DNA from: Schoenoplectus triqueter
Taxonomy: Eukaryota; Streptophyta; Magnoliopsida; Poales; Cyperaceae
DNA length: 64,000 nucleotides
Direction: 5' to 3'
Assembly: GCA_964058805.1 (NCBI GenBank)
Contig: CAXKVV010000277.1
Location: forward strand, 1 to 64,000
The translations under genes were made by a program, and so were the position numbers. Under the pieces are notes generated by a model. It saw only the letters and a list, made by a program, of their open reading frames with translations, was not told the origin of the DNA and made no database searches. Positions 49,681-62,300 of the stretch are shown one piece after another (the stretch's first letter is position 1; the number at the start of each line of letters is the position of its first letter).

Positions 49681-50211
49681 AATCTCTCGAAAAATCTCTC
49701 ACTTACAATATGCTTCGGTTTGGCGTGCTTGATTTATTTCATTTACCCGTGTTAAGGTCTTAAGGAGTATTTTTTTTTTGGGAAGAAGCCAGCGAGGCAT
49801 TCATCAACTGAAAGTTAACTGTTTTGAGTTGGTAATTTCAGCCAATATTTGTTGAAATACAAATTTTCTCGGAATATTTTTTCTCTCTCTATATATTTAT
49901 ATATTTTTTGCTTTATATTCGATGGGGAAGAAAAGGTTCAGTAGAACGAAAAAAATGCGCGCTAAATGTGTTAAGAAATTATGAACGAAAACAGTATACA
50001 GAGAAATAGTTTTCTGTAGAAACAAACTCATGCCAAAATTAAAATAAATTAACGATGTCAAGTTAAAAAAAAATTATTAAGAACAAAAAATCTAGAATAT
50101 ACAAAACCAATAATCTACTTAAATTTTACTTCGCCTTGCATGCGAAACCCTAATTAAAACTTGAAATTCAGATATGTACTTGAAAAGAAAGAGATACATC
50201 CATTCATTGAA
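49681..50211. other. Spacer, nothing recognised
   Basis: AT-rich sequence with one TATATATTTATATATT stretch near 49,890. I see no gene, transposon end or tandem repeat. Confidence 0.5.
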
Positions 50212-50687
50212 CTAGCTATATACCCGCGCTTTTTAGCAGAATTTTTTATTTAAACATTAAAATATTATAAGATAAAAAATTCACATTTATCTAATATTAA
50301 ATTATAAATTCACCAAATTATAGAGAAAACATATAATAAAGACTATATTTAATTTTGGATGAGATTTTTGCACAATATGAGTTAATGATTCATGATTTTT
50401 ATGGAAAGAAAAGTAAATTATTCTAACATAGATTATCACAATTAATTCTTTACCAAATATGCACAAAGTTGCTAAATAAAAAACAAAAATTATGAAAATA
50501 ATAGTATATAAGGGAAAGAAATGGAGAGAAAAAGGGGATCAATGGACGCGATCACATACGTTCGATCAACCAATAATAAATATTATCCGTCTAATTGAGG
50601 GATAAAATAGGTATAATAAAAATTTACAATGATAAAAAATGAACGCTTCAATTTTTAGATGCTTTATATAATATATAATAGTATAGA
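50212..50687 (-). mobile_element. Small Helitron B (476 bp), sister of Helitron A
   Basis: It has the same family ends as 44557-45026. The minus-strand start is TCTATACTATTATATATTAT after an A. The end is GCGCGGGTATATAGCTAG before a T. The interiors match almost base for base by eye. It ends about 200 bp upstream of the proposed first exon of the MORC-like gene. Confidence 0.86.
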
Positions 50688-50869
50688 TTGGCGCTGAACT
50701 TCTCTTTTTGAAAGAGGGCCCGAGGGAAATACAAATTCCGCGCAGTGTTGGTTTTTGAAACAGTGGGACCGCAGCGGTCACTCAGTTGTCAGCGATAAAT
50801 CTGATTGAAAAATCCCATCGTTTCGGTCTTTCCTTTTTTTCTTTTGTTTCCTTTTTGAGAGGGATTCCG

Positions 50870-51065
50870 GGTCACCGAGCCAATGATGAAACGAGTCCAG
50901 GGGAAAAAATGTCCTTGGCTTATTAAACCCGCTTTAAATCCTTCAAAGACCGTACCGTCTCGCGGCGCACGGCTGCGGCTGGTTCCACATTTTAATTTCC
51001 TTCTATTATCGCTTCAGCTTCCCTCTCCGCTTCTCGCTTTCGTTTCCCTGGAAGCAGTTAGGCAG
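50870..51065 (+). other. Proposed 5' exon of the MORC-like gene
   Basis: This less AT-rich segment with a CT-rich stretch ends AGTTAGGCAG at a good donor, GTAAAACC, at 51066. It is probably the 5' untranslated first exon. A frame from ATG 50883 is open to this donor in phase 0, and the acceptor at 56323 continues in phase 0 to the ATG at 56345, so an N-terminal extension of up to about 68 residues cannot be excluded. No transcript evidence is available here. Confidence 0.42.
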
Positions 51066-51510
51066 GTAAAACCATTTCTTCTTCTTTTATCTATATCTCT
51101 TCTCTCTGTCGTTGATCGAGTCCGAGATAAAATACTTCTAAATCACCGCGATCACCTCTGTTGATGACTTGCAATCATCGCATTGGTTACGTACTTCTTG
51201 TCCGTACAAACTGGGAAGCGAGACCTTTCATCCACCAGTCCCCTTTTCCGTGGAATTTACCTCTGTAGAAAGTGGCGTTGTGTCCGCTTAGGAAAAATTT
51301 GCTGAGGAGACGGGGTAAGGTCCTTAGTAAACTCTATTTTTCTCAATTCTCGCTTCGATTATTGACCGATTTAGTTTTTTTTTTAAACAAACCATTTATA
51401 TCTAGATTTTGAGTTACGTTCACTGAATTTCACAATTCTGCAGTTTTATAAGTTCTTTTTCGGGGTGATGAATGCGAATAGACTCAGATTTTCCAACATG
51501 TATATACATA

Positions 51511-51955
51511 GGGTGTGTTTGGATGGTGTAAAATAGCATTATTTTGGGAATAACAATATTATTCTCGGGTTAGTAACTATCCAAACACAAAATTGAAATC
51601 AAGAATAACAGTAGAACAGTGCTAATCTGCTAACCCATAGAAAACGTTGGGTTAGCGGATTAGCGTCCATGAGGATAGTGAAAATAATAATAAATTATTT
51701 TTTTCTTTTATATTAGTATGGAGTAGTATTAAATAATAATAATTATTAAATAAAATATTAAAATATAATTAATATTTTAACTATTCTTTCCACTGTTCTC
51801 AAGTTTCTATCCAAACAACATTTTACTAACCCGAAATAATAAAAAATAACATTATTCTCACATTTTCCGAGATATCACTAACCTCATATTATTCTCAACT
51901 ACTAACTCAAACAGTGCTATTCTTTCACTAATCCTTTCACCATCCAAACACACCC
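51511..51955. mobile_element. MITE with GGGTGTGTTTGGATGGTG terminal repeats (445 bp)
   Basis: Perfect terminal inverted repeats of about 18 bp begin GGGTGTGTTTGGATGGTG and end CACCATCCAAACACACCC. ATA flanks on both sides are a possible 3-bp target duplication, which would suit a PIF/Harbinger-like origin, although the target word is not the usual TTA. The inside is non-coding. It is an inverted relative of the element at 55661-56081. Confidence 0.85.
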
Positions 51956-52262
51956 ATAGTAATTAGTAATATGAGTAGGTGAAGAAATTAATAGAAGTTG
52001 AAAATTGATATAATTTGAATCGTGAATTCTATGGACCGTCTTTTTAATTCGCAAATAATGTGTACGAAAACCTATTGATGCTATTATTGTGTAGAAAGAA
52101 ATTATCAGTCTGTGAATTAAAAATCAGATCCGGGTCTGCAAATTCCTATATCCATTAAGGTGTAGTTTCTTCGTTATAGTATTTTGACGCGGTGTTGTTT
52201 ATTACATGTTTGGCTGTTTCCACGTCTAATTCCAAGGAATCATGTCCTTGTATGATCCGTAA

Positions 52263-52662
52263 CAGAACAAATGTAGGATTTTGGTCAGTAATTAGATTGT
52301 AATAATTTATCGGATTCAAATTTATTATCTAAATAAAAAACTAATAATTCAATATATATTTTTATCTAATAAAAAACTATCAAAATAATATCATTTTATA
52401 TATTAAAAAAATAAAGAAAATAAAACTCAAAATGATAAATAATCAAATCGATAAAGAAAATTTTCTTCTATGAGACATTATATTTTGAAACTTTAATATA
52501 TTATCTATAGTATTAAATATAATTTTCTCAATAAATAATTAAATAATCTAGAGGGATCAAAAATTATGTTTGGAAAGTCAGATTAGCAAAAATTTAACCT
52601 AAAAAAACTATTTTCTAAAATCTAAGGAATCAACACCCTCATAAAGTCTAGATTCGCTCCTG
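52263..52662. mobile_element. hAT-type MITE, copy 3, old and decayed
   Basis: It follows the block order of the two younger copies: TAATTTATCGGATTCAAATT, TATCATTTTATATATTAAAA, AAAACTCAAAATGATAAATA and a GATTCGCTCCTG end. The G- and C-runs have decayed. The flanks ATCCGTAA (52255-52262) and ATTTGTAA (52663-52670) match at 6 of 8 positions, a worn 8-bp target duplication. It is the oldest of the three copies. Confidence 0.72.
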
Positions 52663-52794
52663 ATTTGTAAAATACCTAATTTTTTTATAATAGTCCTATT
52701 TCATATCGTGTTTATCTAATATTCTTTATTTTTTATGACTTATTTGGGGATTACTACATTATGCTTTTCAGTGCTTTTTGCATACTTGTTTCTA

Positions 52795-53705
52795 GAAGTG
52801 GCAACTAGAAAAGTCAGATCAGACCAGTTGACCAAAAAGAAGTTTTAGGATACAAGTCGGGTTCGGATCTAGTTAGTTTTTGGGTCAATTGTTATTGATT
52901 ATTGGGTTTCGAGTCATTTTGGGTCAGTTTCAAAAAATTTTGAGCTTAGATCATCTTAGGTTTTTGGGTCATTCGGGTTCGAATCGGATTGGATCGAGAT
53001 TTGAATTGTAGTATTAGGTTTTGGGTTGTTTTGGTTCGAATCAGGTCAGAATTTTTTTTATCACATTTTGATTTTGAGTCGGGTAGGATTTCGGGTTGCC
53101 AAACATTAAAAAAATAGAAATATATGTCAGTCTTTGTTAGGTTTACATTTTTAATTTGATTTTTCATATAATATGGATTAGTTTCAATTCATCAGAAGTG
53201 ATAAAAAATTGAAATCTGTCAAAGTTAAGTGCTTTAGAAGTGATAAACATGGAGTTAACCCATATGGATATGGTTGATCATAATTGTACAAATATATAAA
53301 GTTGAATTATAAAGAAACGTTTGTCATATTTTTATAGCACAGATGTTAAGTAATTTGACACATCAGACGTAATACAAACAAACATGTTGTTTCACTTCAA
53401 TCATATTTAAATCTTTCAAAACTTGGGTTGGATCGGGTTTTAGGTTATCTAATTTTGAATCGTCTCAGATTTTGGATCGACTTATTTCGGGCTCATCTCG
53501 GGTTCCAAGTCATCTCGAATTTTGGATCATTTGGATTCGGATCAAATTGGATTTCGACGTTCTCTGATCTCTTGTTGTCTTGTTTTCAGGTCGGGCCAGA
53601 TCAGATTAGGTTCGCATCAGTTTGACTTTGTAAAAAAATAGATTGGAACGGGTTCAGATCGAACTGGTTTTTTGTCTTGGGACTGATCTCTCTTACTAGT
53701 CCTAG
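52795..53705. mobile_element. Transposon-like sequence rich in GGGTTCGGATC-type words
   Basis: The two ends carry many variants of TCGGGTTCGGATC, TTTGGGTCATTCGGGTTCG and TCAGATCAGA on both strands, separated by an AT-rich centre near 53,100-53,400. This layout suits a non-autonomous element with long degenerate inverted ends. Exact ends and target duplication were not found. Confidence 0.4.
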
Positions 53706-53766
53706 AGTGCTTACTAACCTAGCACATCTACAGTAACAATGCAGTTTCTGGAATTGAATACAATAT

Positions 53767-54919
53767 GGGAGTGTTTGGCACTCAATGGAATAGCAAAAAA
53801 TTGGAATAAAATAGCTATTCCGACGAATTAATTTGCCAAACGAATTTTAGACTAAGTAAAAGAGTGCGGAATAGTGCTAATCCGGTATACCAACTTATAG
53901 GTGGAATACCGGATTAGCTCTCATCGGAATAGCGATGATTGTTTGATTATATTATGATTATGATTATGATTAAGATTTAGTATTATTATATTATTATATT
54001 ATATTTATGATTATTATTATATTAATATTATGATTATTATTATGTATTATTATTATTAAATTATTATTATCATTATTGTTATTATATTATCGTTACCATT
54101 AGTATTATTATATTATTTATTATTATTATAAATATAATTTTAATATTATATTATTAGATTATGAATATAAATATAAATATTTTATTATTATATTATTATG
54201 ATCAAGATTATTTATTATTATATTATTATATTACGATGATTATGATTATGTTTATTATTACTTATTATTATTTTATTATGTTGTATTATATTATGATATG
54301 TTGATTACAGTGATGATTAATTTATTATTATATTATTATAATTATAATTATTTATAATTATTTTTATGATTATGATTATATTTTTATTATTATATTATTA
54401 TGATTATGATTATGGTTATATTATTATGATTATGACTATAATTATTATTATCATGATTATGATTATGATTATGGTTATATTATTATGATTATGACTATAA
54501 TTATTATTATCATGATTATGATTATGATTATATTATTAAAATTATGATTATTTATTATTATTATATTATTATAATTATGATTGTAATTATAATTTTTTAT
54601 TATTATATTACTATATTATGATTATGTTTATATTTTTATTATATTACTATTATAATATTATTATTTATTATGTTTATTTCTTATTACTTTATTATTATTA
54701 TTATGTTACTATTATGATTATTATTTTACTATTATTATTATTATCATCATCATTATTAATATCATAATTATTCATATTTTAACTATTCTGAGTAACAACT
54801 GCCAAATGATATTTTCGCTCTTCCGAATAGTCAAGAATACCACTATTCTATCACCATTCCAAAAAAAAAATTATTTTATCACTCTTCCAAAGTTATTCCT
54901 TGATTTGCCAAACGGACCC
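53767..54919. mobile_element. MITE expanded by an internal microsatellite (1,153 bp)
   Basis: It begins GGGAGTGTTTGGCACTCAAT and ends GATTTGCCAAACGGACCC, giving an inverted terminal repeat around TGTTTGGCA. TAT lies on both sides (53764-53766 and 54920-54922). Blocks about equal-size AT-rich MITEs flank the centre (CGGATTAGC near 53,910; CACTATTCTATCACCATTCC near 54,840). The middle is ATT/ATG-type microsatellite that makes up about 70 percent of the element. Confidence 0.78.
53945..54775. repeat. Long ATT/GATTAT-type microsatellite (about 830 bp)
   Basis: Nearly continuous variants of ATT, TTA, GATTAT and ATTATG run for about 830 bp. A unit of roughly 60-65 bp containing GATTATGGTTATATTATTATG and ACTATAATTATTATCATG is repeated around 54,410-54,520, so short tandem duplications also occurred. 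Confidence 0.9.
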
Positions 54920-55660
54920 TATATATATAGAAGGTCCTCTTCTTTTTTATGTTTCACATTTATGGTCTCCTTCACATAAACACACTTAAAATAGGAAAAA
55001 TATATAAGCTGTGTGTATACCAGTTGGAATTTGGAAAGTGAGAAATGGCTTATATATTCGCATTGAAAAATGAAAAAAAGAATGTTCAAATAACTATCTA
55101 CCTTCCTTATTCAAGACAATTTTATTTATCCGTTGTAACTCTACTAACAACCAAAAGGTTCTAAAATTTGGACAACGATATAGTTTCCTTTCTATTATGT
55201 TGTTTTACATAATTCTTTCCTTCTAATCATAATAGAGAATCTTTCTTTGTAATTTGAATTGCATAAAGCAAGGCAAAAATTGTAAATTGAATGTTTGATC
55301 TAACCATTCTTCATTTCATCCGGGACTAAGGATTTATGTTTTTATAATTTATGAATGAGTCTGCATTACACCATAATTTTTTGGGAGAAAAATATTTGAA
55401 GTGATTTGTACCGCACGATGAAAAAAGTATAGTATGTGAATGAGTATATTTGAAAAGTAATATATGACTCAGAATTAATTGTTTAATTGCGCCTTTGATT
55501 TTAAGTTTCACATGGTCCAACTAATTACCTCCTTTTCATAACGAAAATACTATAAATTAAATTTCAATTGTTTGATCAAAACTATTTTGACTGTTCAAAT
55601 TTTTATGGTGTACTAGAGCAGTTCTAATATTTATAATGTAGGCTTATTACTATTCTTATC

Positions 55661-56081
55661 GGGTGTGTTTGGATGGTGAAAGGATTAGTATAAGAATAGT
55701 ACTGTTTGGGTTAGTAGTTGAGAATAGTGTGAGATAAGTGGTATTTCTGAAAATATGAGAAGAGTGTTAATAAAATGTTGTTTGGATAGAAACGTGAGAA
55801 CATTGGAGATAATGGTTAAAATAATTAATTATTTTTTAGTATTTTATTTAATAATATTATTTATTTAATACTACTCCATACTAATATAAAAGATTTTTTT
55901 TTTATTATTTTCACCACCCTTGTGGACGCTAATCCGCTAACCTAACGTTTTTTATGGATTAGCAGATTAACACTGTTCTGCTGTTATTTTCGATTTTAAT
56001 TTTGTGTTTGGATGGTTATTAACCCGAAAACAGTACTGCTATTCCCAAAACAGTGCTATTCTACACCATCCAAACACACCC
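55661..56081. mobile_element. MITE, inverted relative of 51511-51955 (421 bp)
   Basis: Ends GGGTGTGTTTGGATGGTG and CACCATCCAAACACACCC with ATC on both sides (55658-55660, 56082-56084). Its sequence corresponds to the reverse complement of the 51.5-kb copy. Confidence 0.86.
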
Positions 56082-56344
56082 ATCAGGATTGTACTATTAC
56101 TATTATTGCTCTTATAGCCAAGTATAACCCACTGTCCAGGTATGGCAAGTCAGGTCATATAAACTATACATGTTAGTTAATATTGGTAGGTAGAGCTCCT
56201 GGCCATAATTTATAATCTGCAGTGTTAATAGTTGATTAGTTGAAGCATTAGTTTTAACTTCATGTGAAAAGCAAAAGGTTGATCTGGTCATTAAGCTTCT
56301 TTATATATTTTTTTATATTTCAGGTAAATTGGAGAATTCAGAGA

Positions 56345-59300
56345 ATGCTGAACTTGAATGAACCCCAACGGGAAAAGCAAGATAAGCAAGGTATAATATT
56401 TATTTTAACGACCAGATCTTTCTCTCACCCCGCTTGGAACTACAATTGATTCAAGATCTTGTTGTTGCAGAGGGGTCACAAATTTATGTTGATTTAGAAA
56501 AGGACAACAAGTCAATATGCCGAGCAATGCCAATTGGTCTTTCTTTTCGTCCGTATGCGTCTCTTTCAGAGTTATTATCATCACCGATTAGTATGAAAAA
56601 ACTTGGAACCATCTGAAATATTCAATTGCCGCCAGAACAATGCAAAATTGCAAATTTTAGATTATTAAATCATGAAGATCTTTTCTCTTTCAGAGAAAGA
56701 AAGTGCACACCCATCTTTTGAAGTATTTGCTCTTTTTTTGTACTTATTTATTTTGTCCATTTTCTTGGAATTACAACAGGCAAACATTAATATGGAAGAT
56801 CACAAAGTTCTATCCAGTTGAGCGGTACGGAAATTCTGATTTTCCTCAGTTCCACTTGTTCCCAAAACCAGAGAACTTTCAACAAAACAGAGAATGGCCC
56901 ATTTTCATGAGGTATCTTCATGATAGAAAAAAGGTATGCCTAGGTGCAGTTTCTAAGCTCTCTTAATATTTATATTCAGAAACTCATGTATGGCCAAATA
57001 TTGGCCCTGCTGGTACTACAAGTGCTGGACTTGTTCAATTTGTATTCCATTTCTAGCATTTATAGCTTAGTAATTGTTTAAGCATGCCTTTTCAGCATTC
57101 TATTTCTATTTTAGTTTTCAGCAACATAAATTGAATATTGGACTCAAATAGGGGGGGTTAGTATTTGCTCTCTTATTTTACATTCCAGACAAACTTTTCT
57201 ATATACATTCTATATATTTCTTTGGAAGGTGGCATTGGTAAGTTTGGCGGGATATGAGCTGTACATACAAGCTCCTGATGTCAGATTTTCACATGCTGTG
57301 GTCATGTACCGCATTCTGACACCACCTTTTGTTCCCAATCCTCCAATCCATGTACCAGGTTTGGATTTATCATTTGAGTTTCACATTTTGAACTGGTGCT
57401 TGCAGCAATGCATTACAATAACAGAAGTGCTATTGTGACTTGCTCTCACTAAGCAAGCTTGTATAATGAAAAGTTTACACTATCCCCAGGCAATTTACTA
57501 CTTTTCGACAATATAGGTAAAAAGTGCAAGTTGGCTTAGACCTCACTTTTTTTTTTAATGTACAACTGACAGAGAATAATTTCTTTTCCAAAGGAAAAAA
57601 ACAATTGTACACAATTGGTGCCAGTCTATTTGAATGTATGAATCTTACTTCTGGTACCTGTGAAAAATGGTATCGGGTAGCAAACAAAAGAATATAAGAT
57701 CATGAGAGATTAATCATCCACAAAGAGCAGAAAATACTATGGCAGTCCAAGTCATATGCTATGTTGACAAAATCCTGATAACATATGCCTTGAAAATTCT
57801 ATCAGAGCCAGTGTGCAATTCAACAGTGCCGACCCCACCAGCTTGCAATAGAAATGTAAGTGGAGTTTTGGAGGTTACTGATGACAATGCAGAGTCTTTT
57901 AGGAGGGAAGTTAATGCCTCTGCCCCATTATCCTCTGGTGAGATTACTAATGCCCCAAAAGTCCCTTTAGTGGAGAAGAATTTTTCAAGCGCACACCCCA
58001 CCTATCTGAAAACCCTGAGCCAGACACATGCTAGTTGGATATTCGGTGCAATTGCTGAGCTGGTTGACAATTCAAGAGATGCCAATGCAAAAAAGTACGC
58101 CCTGAATTTCTCAGAATTATTTATTACCTGCTTTGTTGCCTTGTTGGTCCTGCAGGATACTTGCTAAGTATAATTGTACACTAGATTTTCTTTCTTAATT
58201 TTATAAATGTACCAGAAGTTGCAGATAATAATTGGTACATGACATGATATGCACTACAACATGCAAACTGAGACTTTAATTTTGTGACAAACAAATCCTT
58301 GCATTGGCAGAATTAATCTGAATCATCATGGACATAACCCCATCAATCTGAATTGCAAGAAATCTTCACTTTTGAATCGACCTTTCTTCTACAAAGAATC
58401 CATGCTCTCGTTTTGAATTCTCAAAGGGGAGGGCTCAAATAACTCATATTGGGTTGTCTTTTGATAGAAACAGATGGTACTCTGTGCTTTTTTTTATTAA
58501 AAAAAAGGATTCAAATTACTTCATTTGTTGTGCTTTTATCATGCCTTCGCCTAAAAGACAAATTAAGATATTTGATATGATCAAGCTTTTAAAAAACTTC
58601 ATTTAAACCATTTAAACTCTGTTTTAAGTTCATCAAAATCTTTAATGGTAAGTAAAAAAACTTTGTTTAAACCGTTAAAAGCATTAAAAGCCGTTAAATA
58701 ACCCCGTTTAAACTCAAAATTATTGTCTTACCATTAAAACCCGTGAAACATATTTTAAAAGCTTGGATATGATACATATTTGATATGCATATGATATGTT
58801 TCATTTTAATGGGCTTTTTGTAAATGAACTGATGAGATGATTCAATGTTCACTTTTTCTTCTCTTCCTGACGCACAAAAATGAAATCAAAATATTGCAAT
58901 CATTTACATGTTCATTGGGAAATGAGGCAGTATTGATCTTTTTACAAAAAATCCTTTTCTCTCATTCTGGTTTTAAAACAAGAAAGAAATTGCTTAAGGT
59001 TTATGGAAGAAAATAAAGGTATTTGAACCATCTCTTCCTGTGCCTTGAATTTATAGTCATGGAACAATTCATGATTTTTTGAAGACTTGCATGAGATCTT
59101 TGTAATAATATTCAGCAGTTTCCTATTGTTGATTGTTCAGAAAGTAATTACAATTTCATCTATGATTGATATACAATACTAATAAAAATTGTTGAGTACT
59201 GTTAACCATGTTAAATACTTACAATTGGTGGCTCACTCATCAATGCATATAAAGAAACATCAACATACCTCAGTGATCTGTCATACCATTAGTTTATTAT

Positions 59301-62300
59301 GAAGTGGCTTCTTATATGAGAACGGACAACTCTCTTCTTCTTTCTCTTCCTTTTCCAATTGACTTATTCTATGATCAGAGCATTCTTACTGGTGACAACT
59401 ATAAGTATCAACTATCGGTCCAGGAATGAGCTTGTCCTTTAGATAAAGCTCATAGAATCAAGGTTTTAAATAGCAATTATCGTTGTATAGCGGAAAGATT
59501 CTCAAAAGATCTTTAGAAAATAGCGAAGCTATCGCGTAAGCTATCCTACATATAATTTTCATTTAGAAAAATAAGATGTTGATCTACTAGTATCCATTAT
59601 CGAATATTATATAATGTATTATAGTCAGAAACAAGTAACAAGTAAAAAATAATTTGGTTACATATTTAAGTCAAAATTACAACAGTAACATGAGAACCGG
59701 TTCATAATTTAAGTTGCAAACTATAAACTATGTATAATTTCAAGTACATAGTTTCCTAATTAAAATACCTCAAGTATCATAAATTACATAATTAAGTCTA
59801 CTTTCTACTCAAAATATCTCAACTACCTTTACTTATAATTCTCTACTTAAAATCATCTCTATTCTTCTGTAAATATATAAAACACATGGTTCCTTGAATA
59901 CAATATTTCTTCTGAACATTAATTAAATATATCTTGGTCCATTTCGATTAAAACATATTAGTTTCGTCTTGTAAACTTACTAAATTATGAACAATCAAGA
60001 AATAAATAAAATCTGGACCTACAAGATTAAAATGATTAACAGAACCTTAATGTAGCATAGTGTATTTGCATTGCATGCTGTAGCGGACTGCCATAACCGC
60101 TATAGTGTTCATAGCTGAATTAGTGCATTTTATGGCATAGCTTTTAGTGTTTTAGGTCCATAAAAGCTATAGCGCGCTATTTAAAACATTGCATACAATT
60201 CAGGTCAACCATTCTTCCTACACATGGGTTGGGTTACACACATAGATGATAGATGGCGGTTCATTCATTGCTTCTTGTCAGGAACAAAGTTTTTGTTCTC
60301 TTCTTTGGTGGAGCAGGTTAGATATCAACATAGAGAGCCTTTATTCAAAGAAAGAGGAGAAGAAAATTCCTGTGCTGTCAGTAGTTGATGATGGAAGTGG
60401 GATGTCACATGAGGATATCATGACCATGATTGCATTTGGACATAGCTTGCCAAATGAACAACAACCTGATCATATTGGTAGATTTGGCATTGGCTTTAAG
60501 GTGGGTTTTTGTGCCAGTACATTTGTTATGTTTTGTGTGGTTTCTGCTGGTTTTCGTTTGAAGCATTGAATGGTGTGTTAGTCTGTATATAGTGCACTGT
60601 TGTGGCTTCAAAATATTTATTTTTGATAATTATTTTTTCCATACTAACAAGCATTTGGTCCTTTTTTTAGAAAAAAAACAGCTGTTTTATATTTTATATT
60701 TTACATGAATCAAGTCATTTAATTTCTATTAGTAAAACAGACTGGATCAATGAGACTGGGAAAAGATGCAATTGTGCTTTCCCAGACGGCCACCTCCCGA
60801 TCTGTTGCTTTGTTATCGCAGTCCTTCAATGGAGACAAGACTGTAAGTTTGCTATCTTTTTGTTTATGAAAATTTCTTTAGTCATTCAAATATTACCCAA
60901 AAACTTCAGATAACATCTTTTCCATATTTTCAGAATCTTGAGATACCTGTTGTCAGCTATCTCAAGCATCACAACTACATGGAATTTGATTTGAGTATTC
61001 AATCAGAGGCTGCCGGCGAATACACTTTGAAGGCTATTAAGGACTTCTCGCCATTTAATGAATACTTTATTGGTGAAAAACTTGGGCTTTTTGGTCGGGC
61101 CGGTATGTAGTGGTCTTGTCAACTTCAGATTAGCATAAGCACACCTCTCAGTTTGGATATAGTAATGGGAAAAAAATACCATGCTTGAAAAGATACTGAT
61201 GTATTTAAATAATTCCTAGCAATTGTGAGTTGTGACTCATGTGGTGTGTGGATAAGTAACAACAAAGAAAAAAGAACCCAATGTAGGATATTTCTAATTT
61301 CCATCATTTCGAATTTCATTCAGTGCTATGTTAGTTTGTATTTTTGCAGTTCTTGTCAGAACAAGCATATGCACATCATTTTCGGTTATTTTGTAGGATA
61401 GAGAACTCAACTCTCATTTCTTAATCCCCAATAATGAATATGTAATGCCACCAAAATTGATCCTAACAGGTACAGGGACCCAAATCTATATATGGAACCT
61501 TGACAAGTGGGGACAGGATTACAGCTTGGAATGGGATAACAAGGAGCATGATGGGGACATCTTGATTCGCTCTAAAAGAGTCAGGACTCGTCCAGGCCAA
61601 ATATCTCAGAAGGTTCCTTTTTTTAAAAAAAAATCCTTACTACTTTCCTTCTTTTTTAAACTGTACTCTCTCAGAATCCAATAAAAAATTAATGCCTTGT
61701 TGTAGGTTCCGTTGGACTATTCCCTTAGGGCTTACATGGAAGTCATTTTCTTAACTCCTCGCATGCGGATATATGTCCAGGGTTCCTTGGTAAATACCAC
61801 GTCATCATGAGCTACATTATGTGTATGTATTTTTTATTCAATCAGTTCATTTGTTTGAAATGTATTATGAGGCTCTTTGCAGATTAAAGCTCGTCCTTTG
61901 GCAAAGTCATTGAATAAGACAGCAATAGACAATGGCATGATTATGGGGAAGACTATTCAGCTGACACTTGGAAGAAGCAAGATTGAATGGGAGAGGGCAA
62001 ACTGCGGTATATTTTTGTACTGGCATGGCCGACTTATAGAGGTATCAATCTGTCCTTTTGGGAAATTATCTAAATGCCTTATTGCGGATCCTCTTAATAT
62101 TTTTTAGATTTGTTTCATTCTTATTCTGTAAGGCATATAAAAGAGTAGGGGGCCAAGTTCATAGTTCAGATGTGGGACGTGGAGTTATTGGTGTTGCCGA
62201 CATCACTAACTTGATGGTACATTATATCTTTATATAAACAGTCATCTTTGATTTGAATCATATATCTATTTTATGGAATATTTTTTTCAGTTGAATTTTT

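Larger units (their letters stand above)
51066..56323 (+). other. Proposed first intron (5.26 kb) of the MORC-like gene
   Basis: It is bounded by GTAAAACC at 51066 and TTTATATTTCAG at 56312-56323. It contains five transposon-like insertions, described separately, including two inverted copies of one MITE and an ATT-rich microsatellite. No coding sequence was recognised within it. The stretch 54,920-55,660 is plain AT-rich sequence. Confidence 0.42.
58095..60316 (+). other. MORC-like gene intron 5 (2.2 kb) loaded with MITEs
   Basis: It starts GTACGCCC directly after the ATPase N-box codons and ends GGAGCAG. Removing it joins AA plus G to restore KLDINIES. It separates two catalytic motifs. 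It contains two hAT-type MITEs with target duplications, at 58582-58765 and 59459-60191. The rest is AT-rich. Confidence 0.8.
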
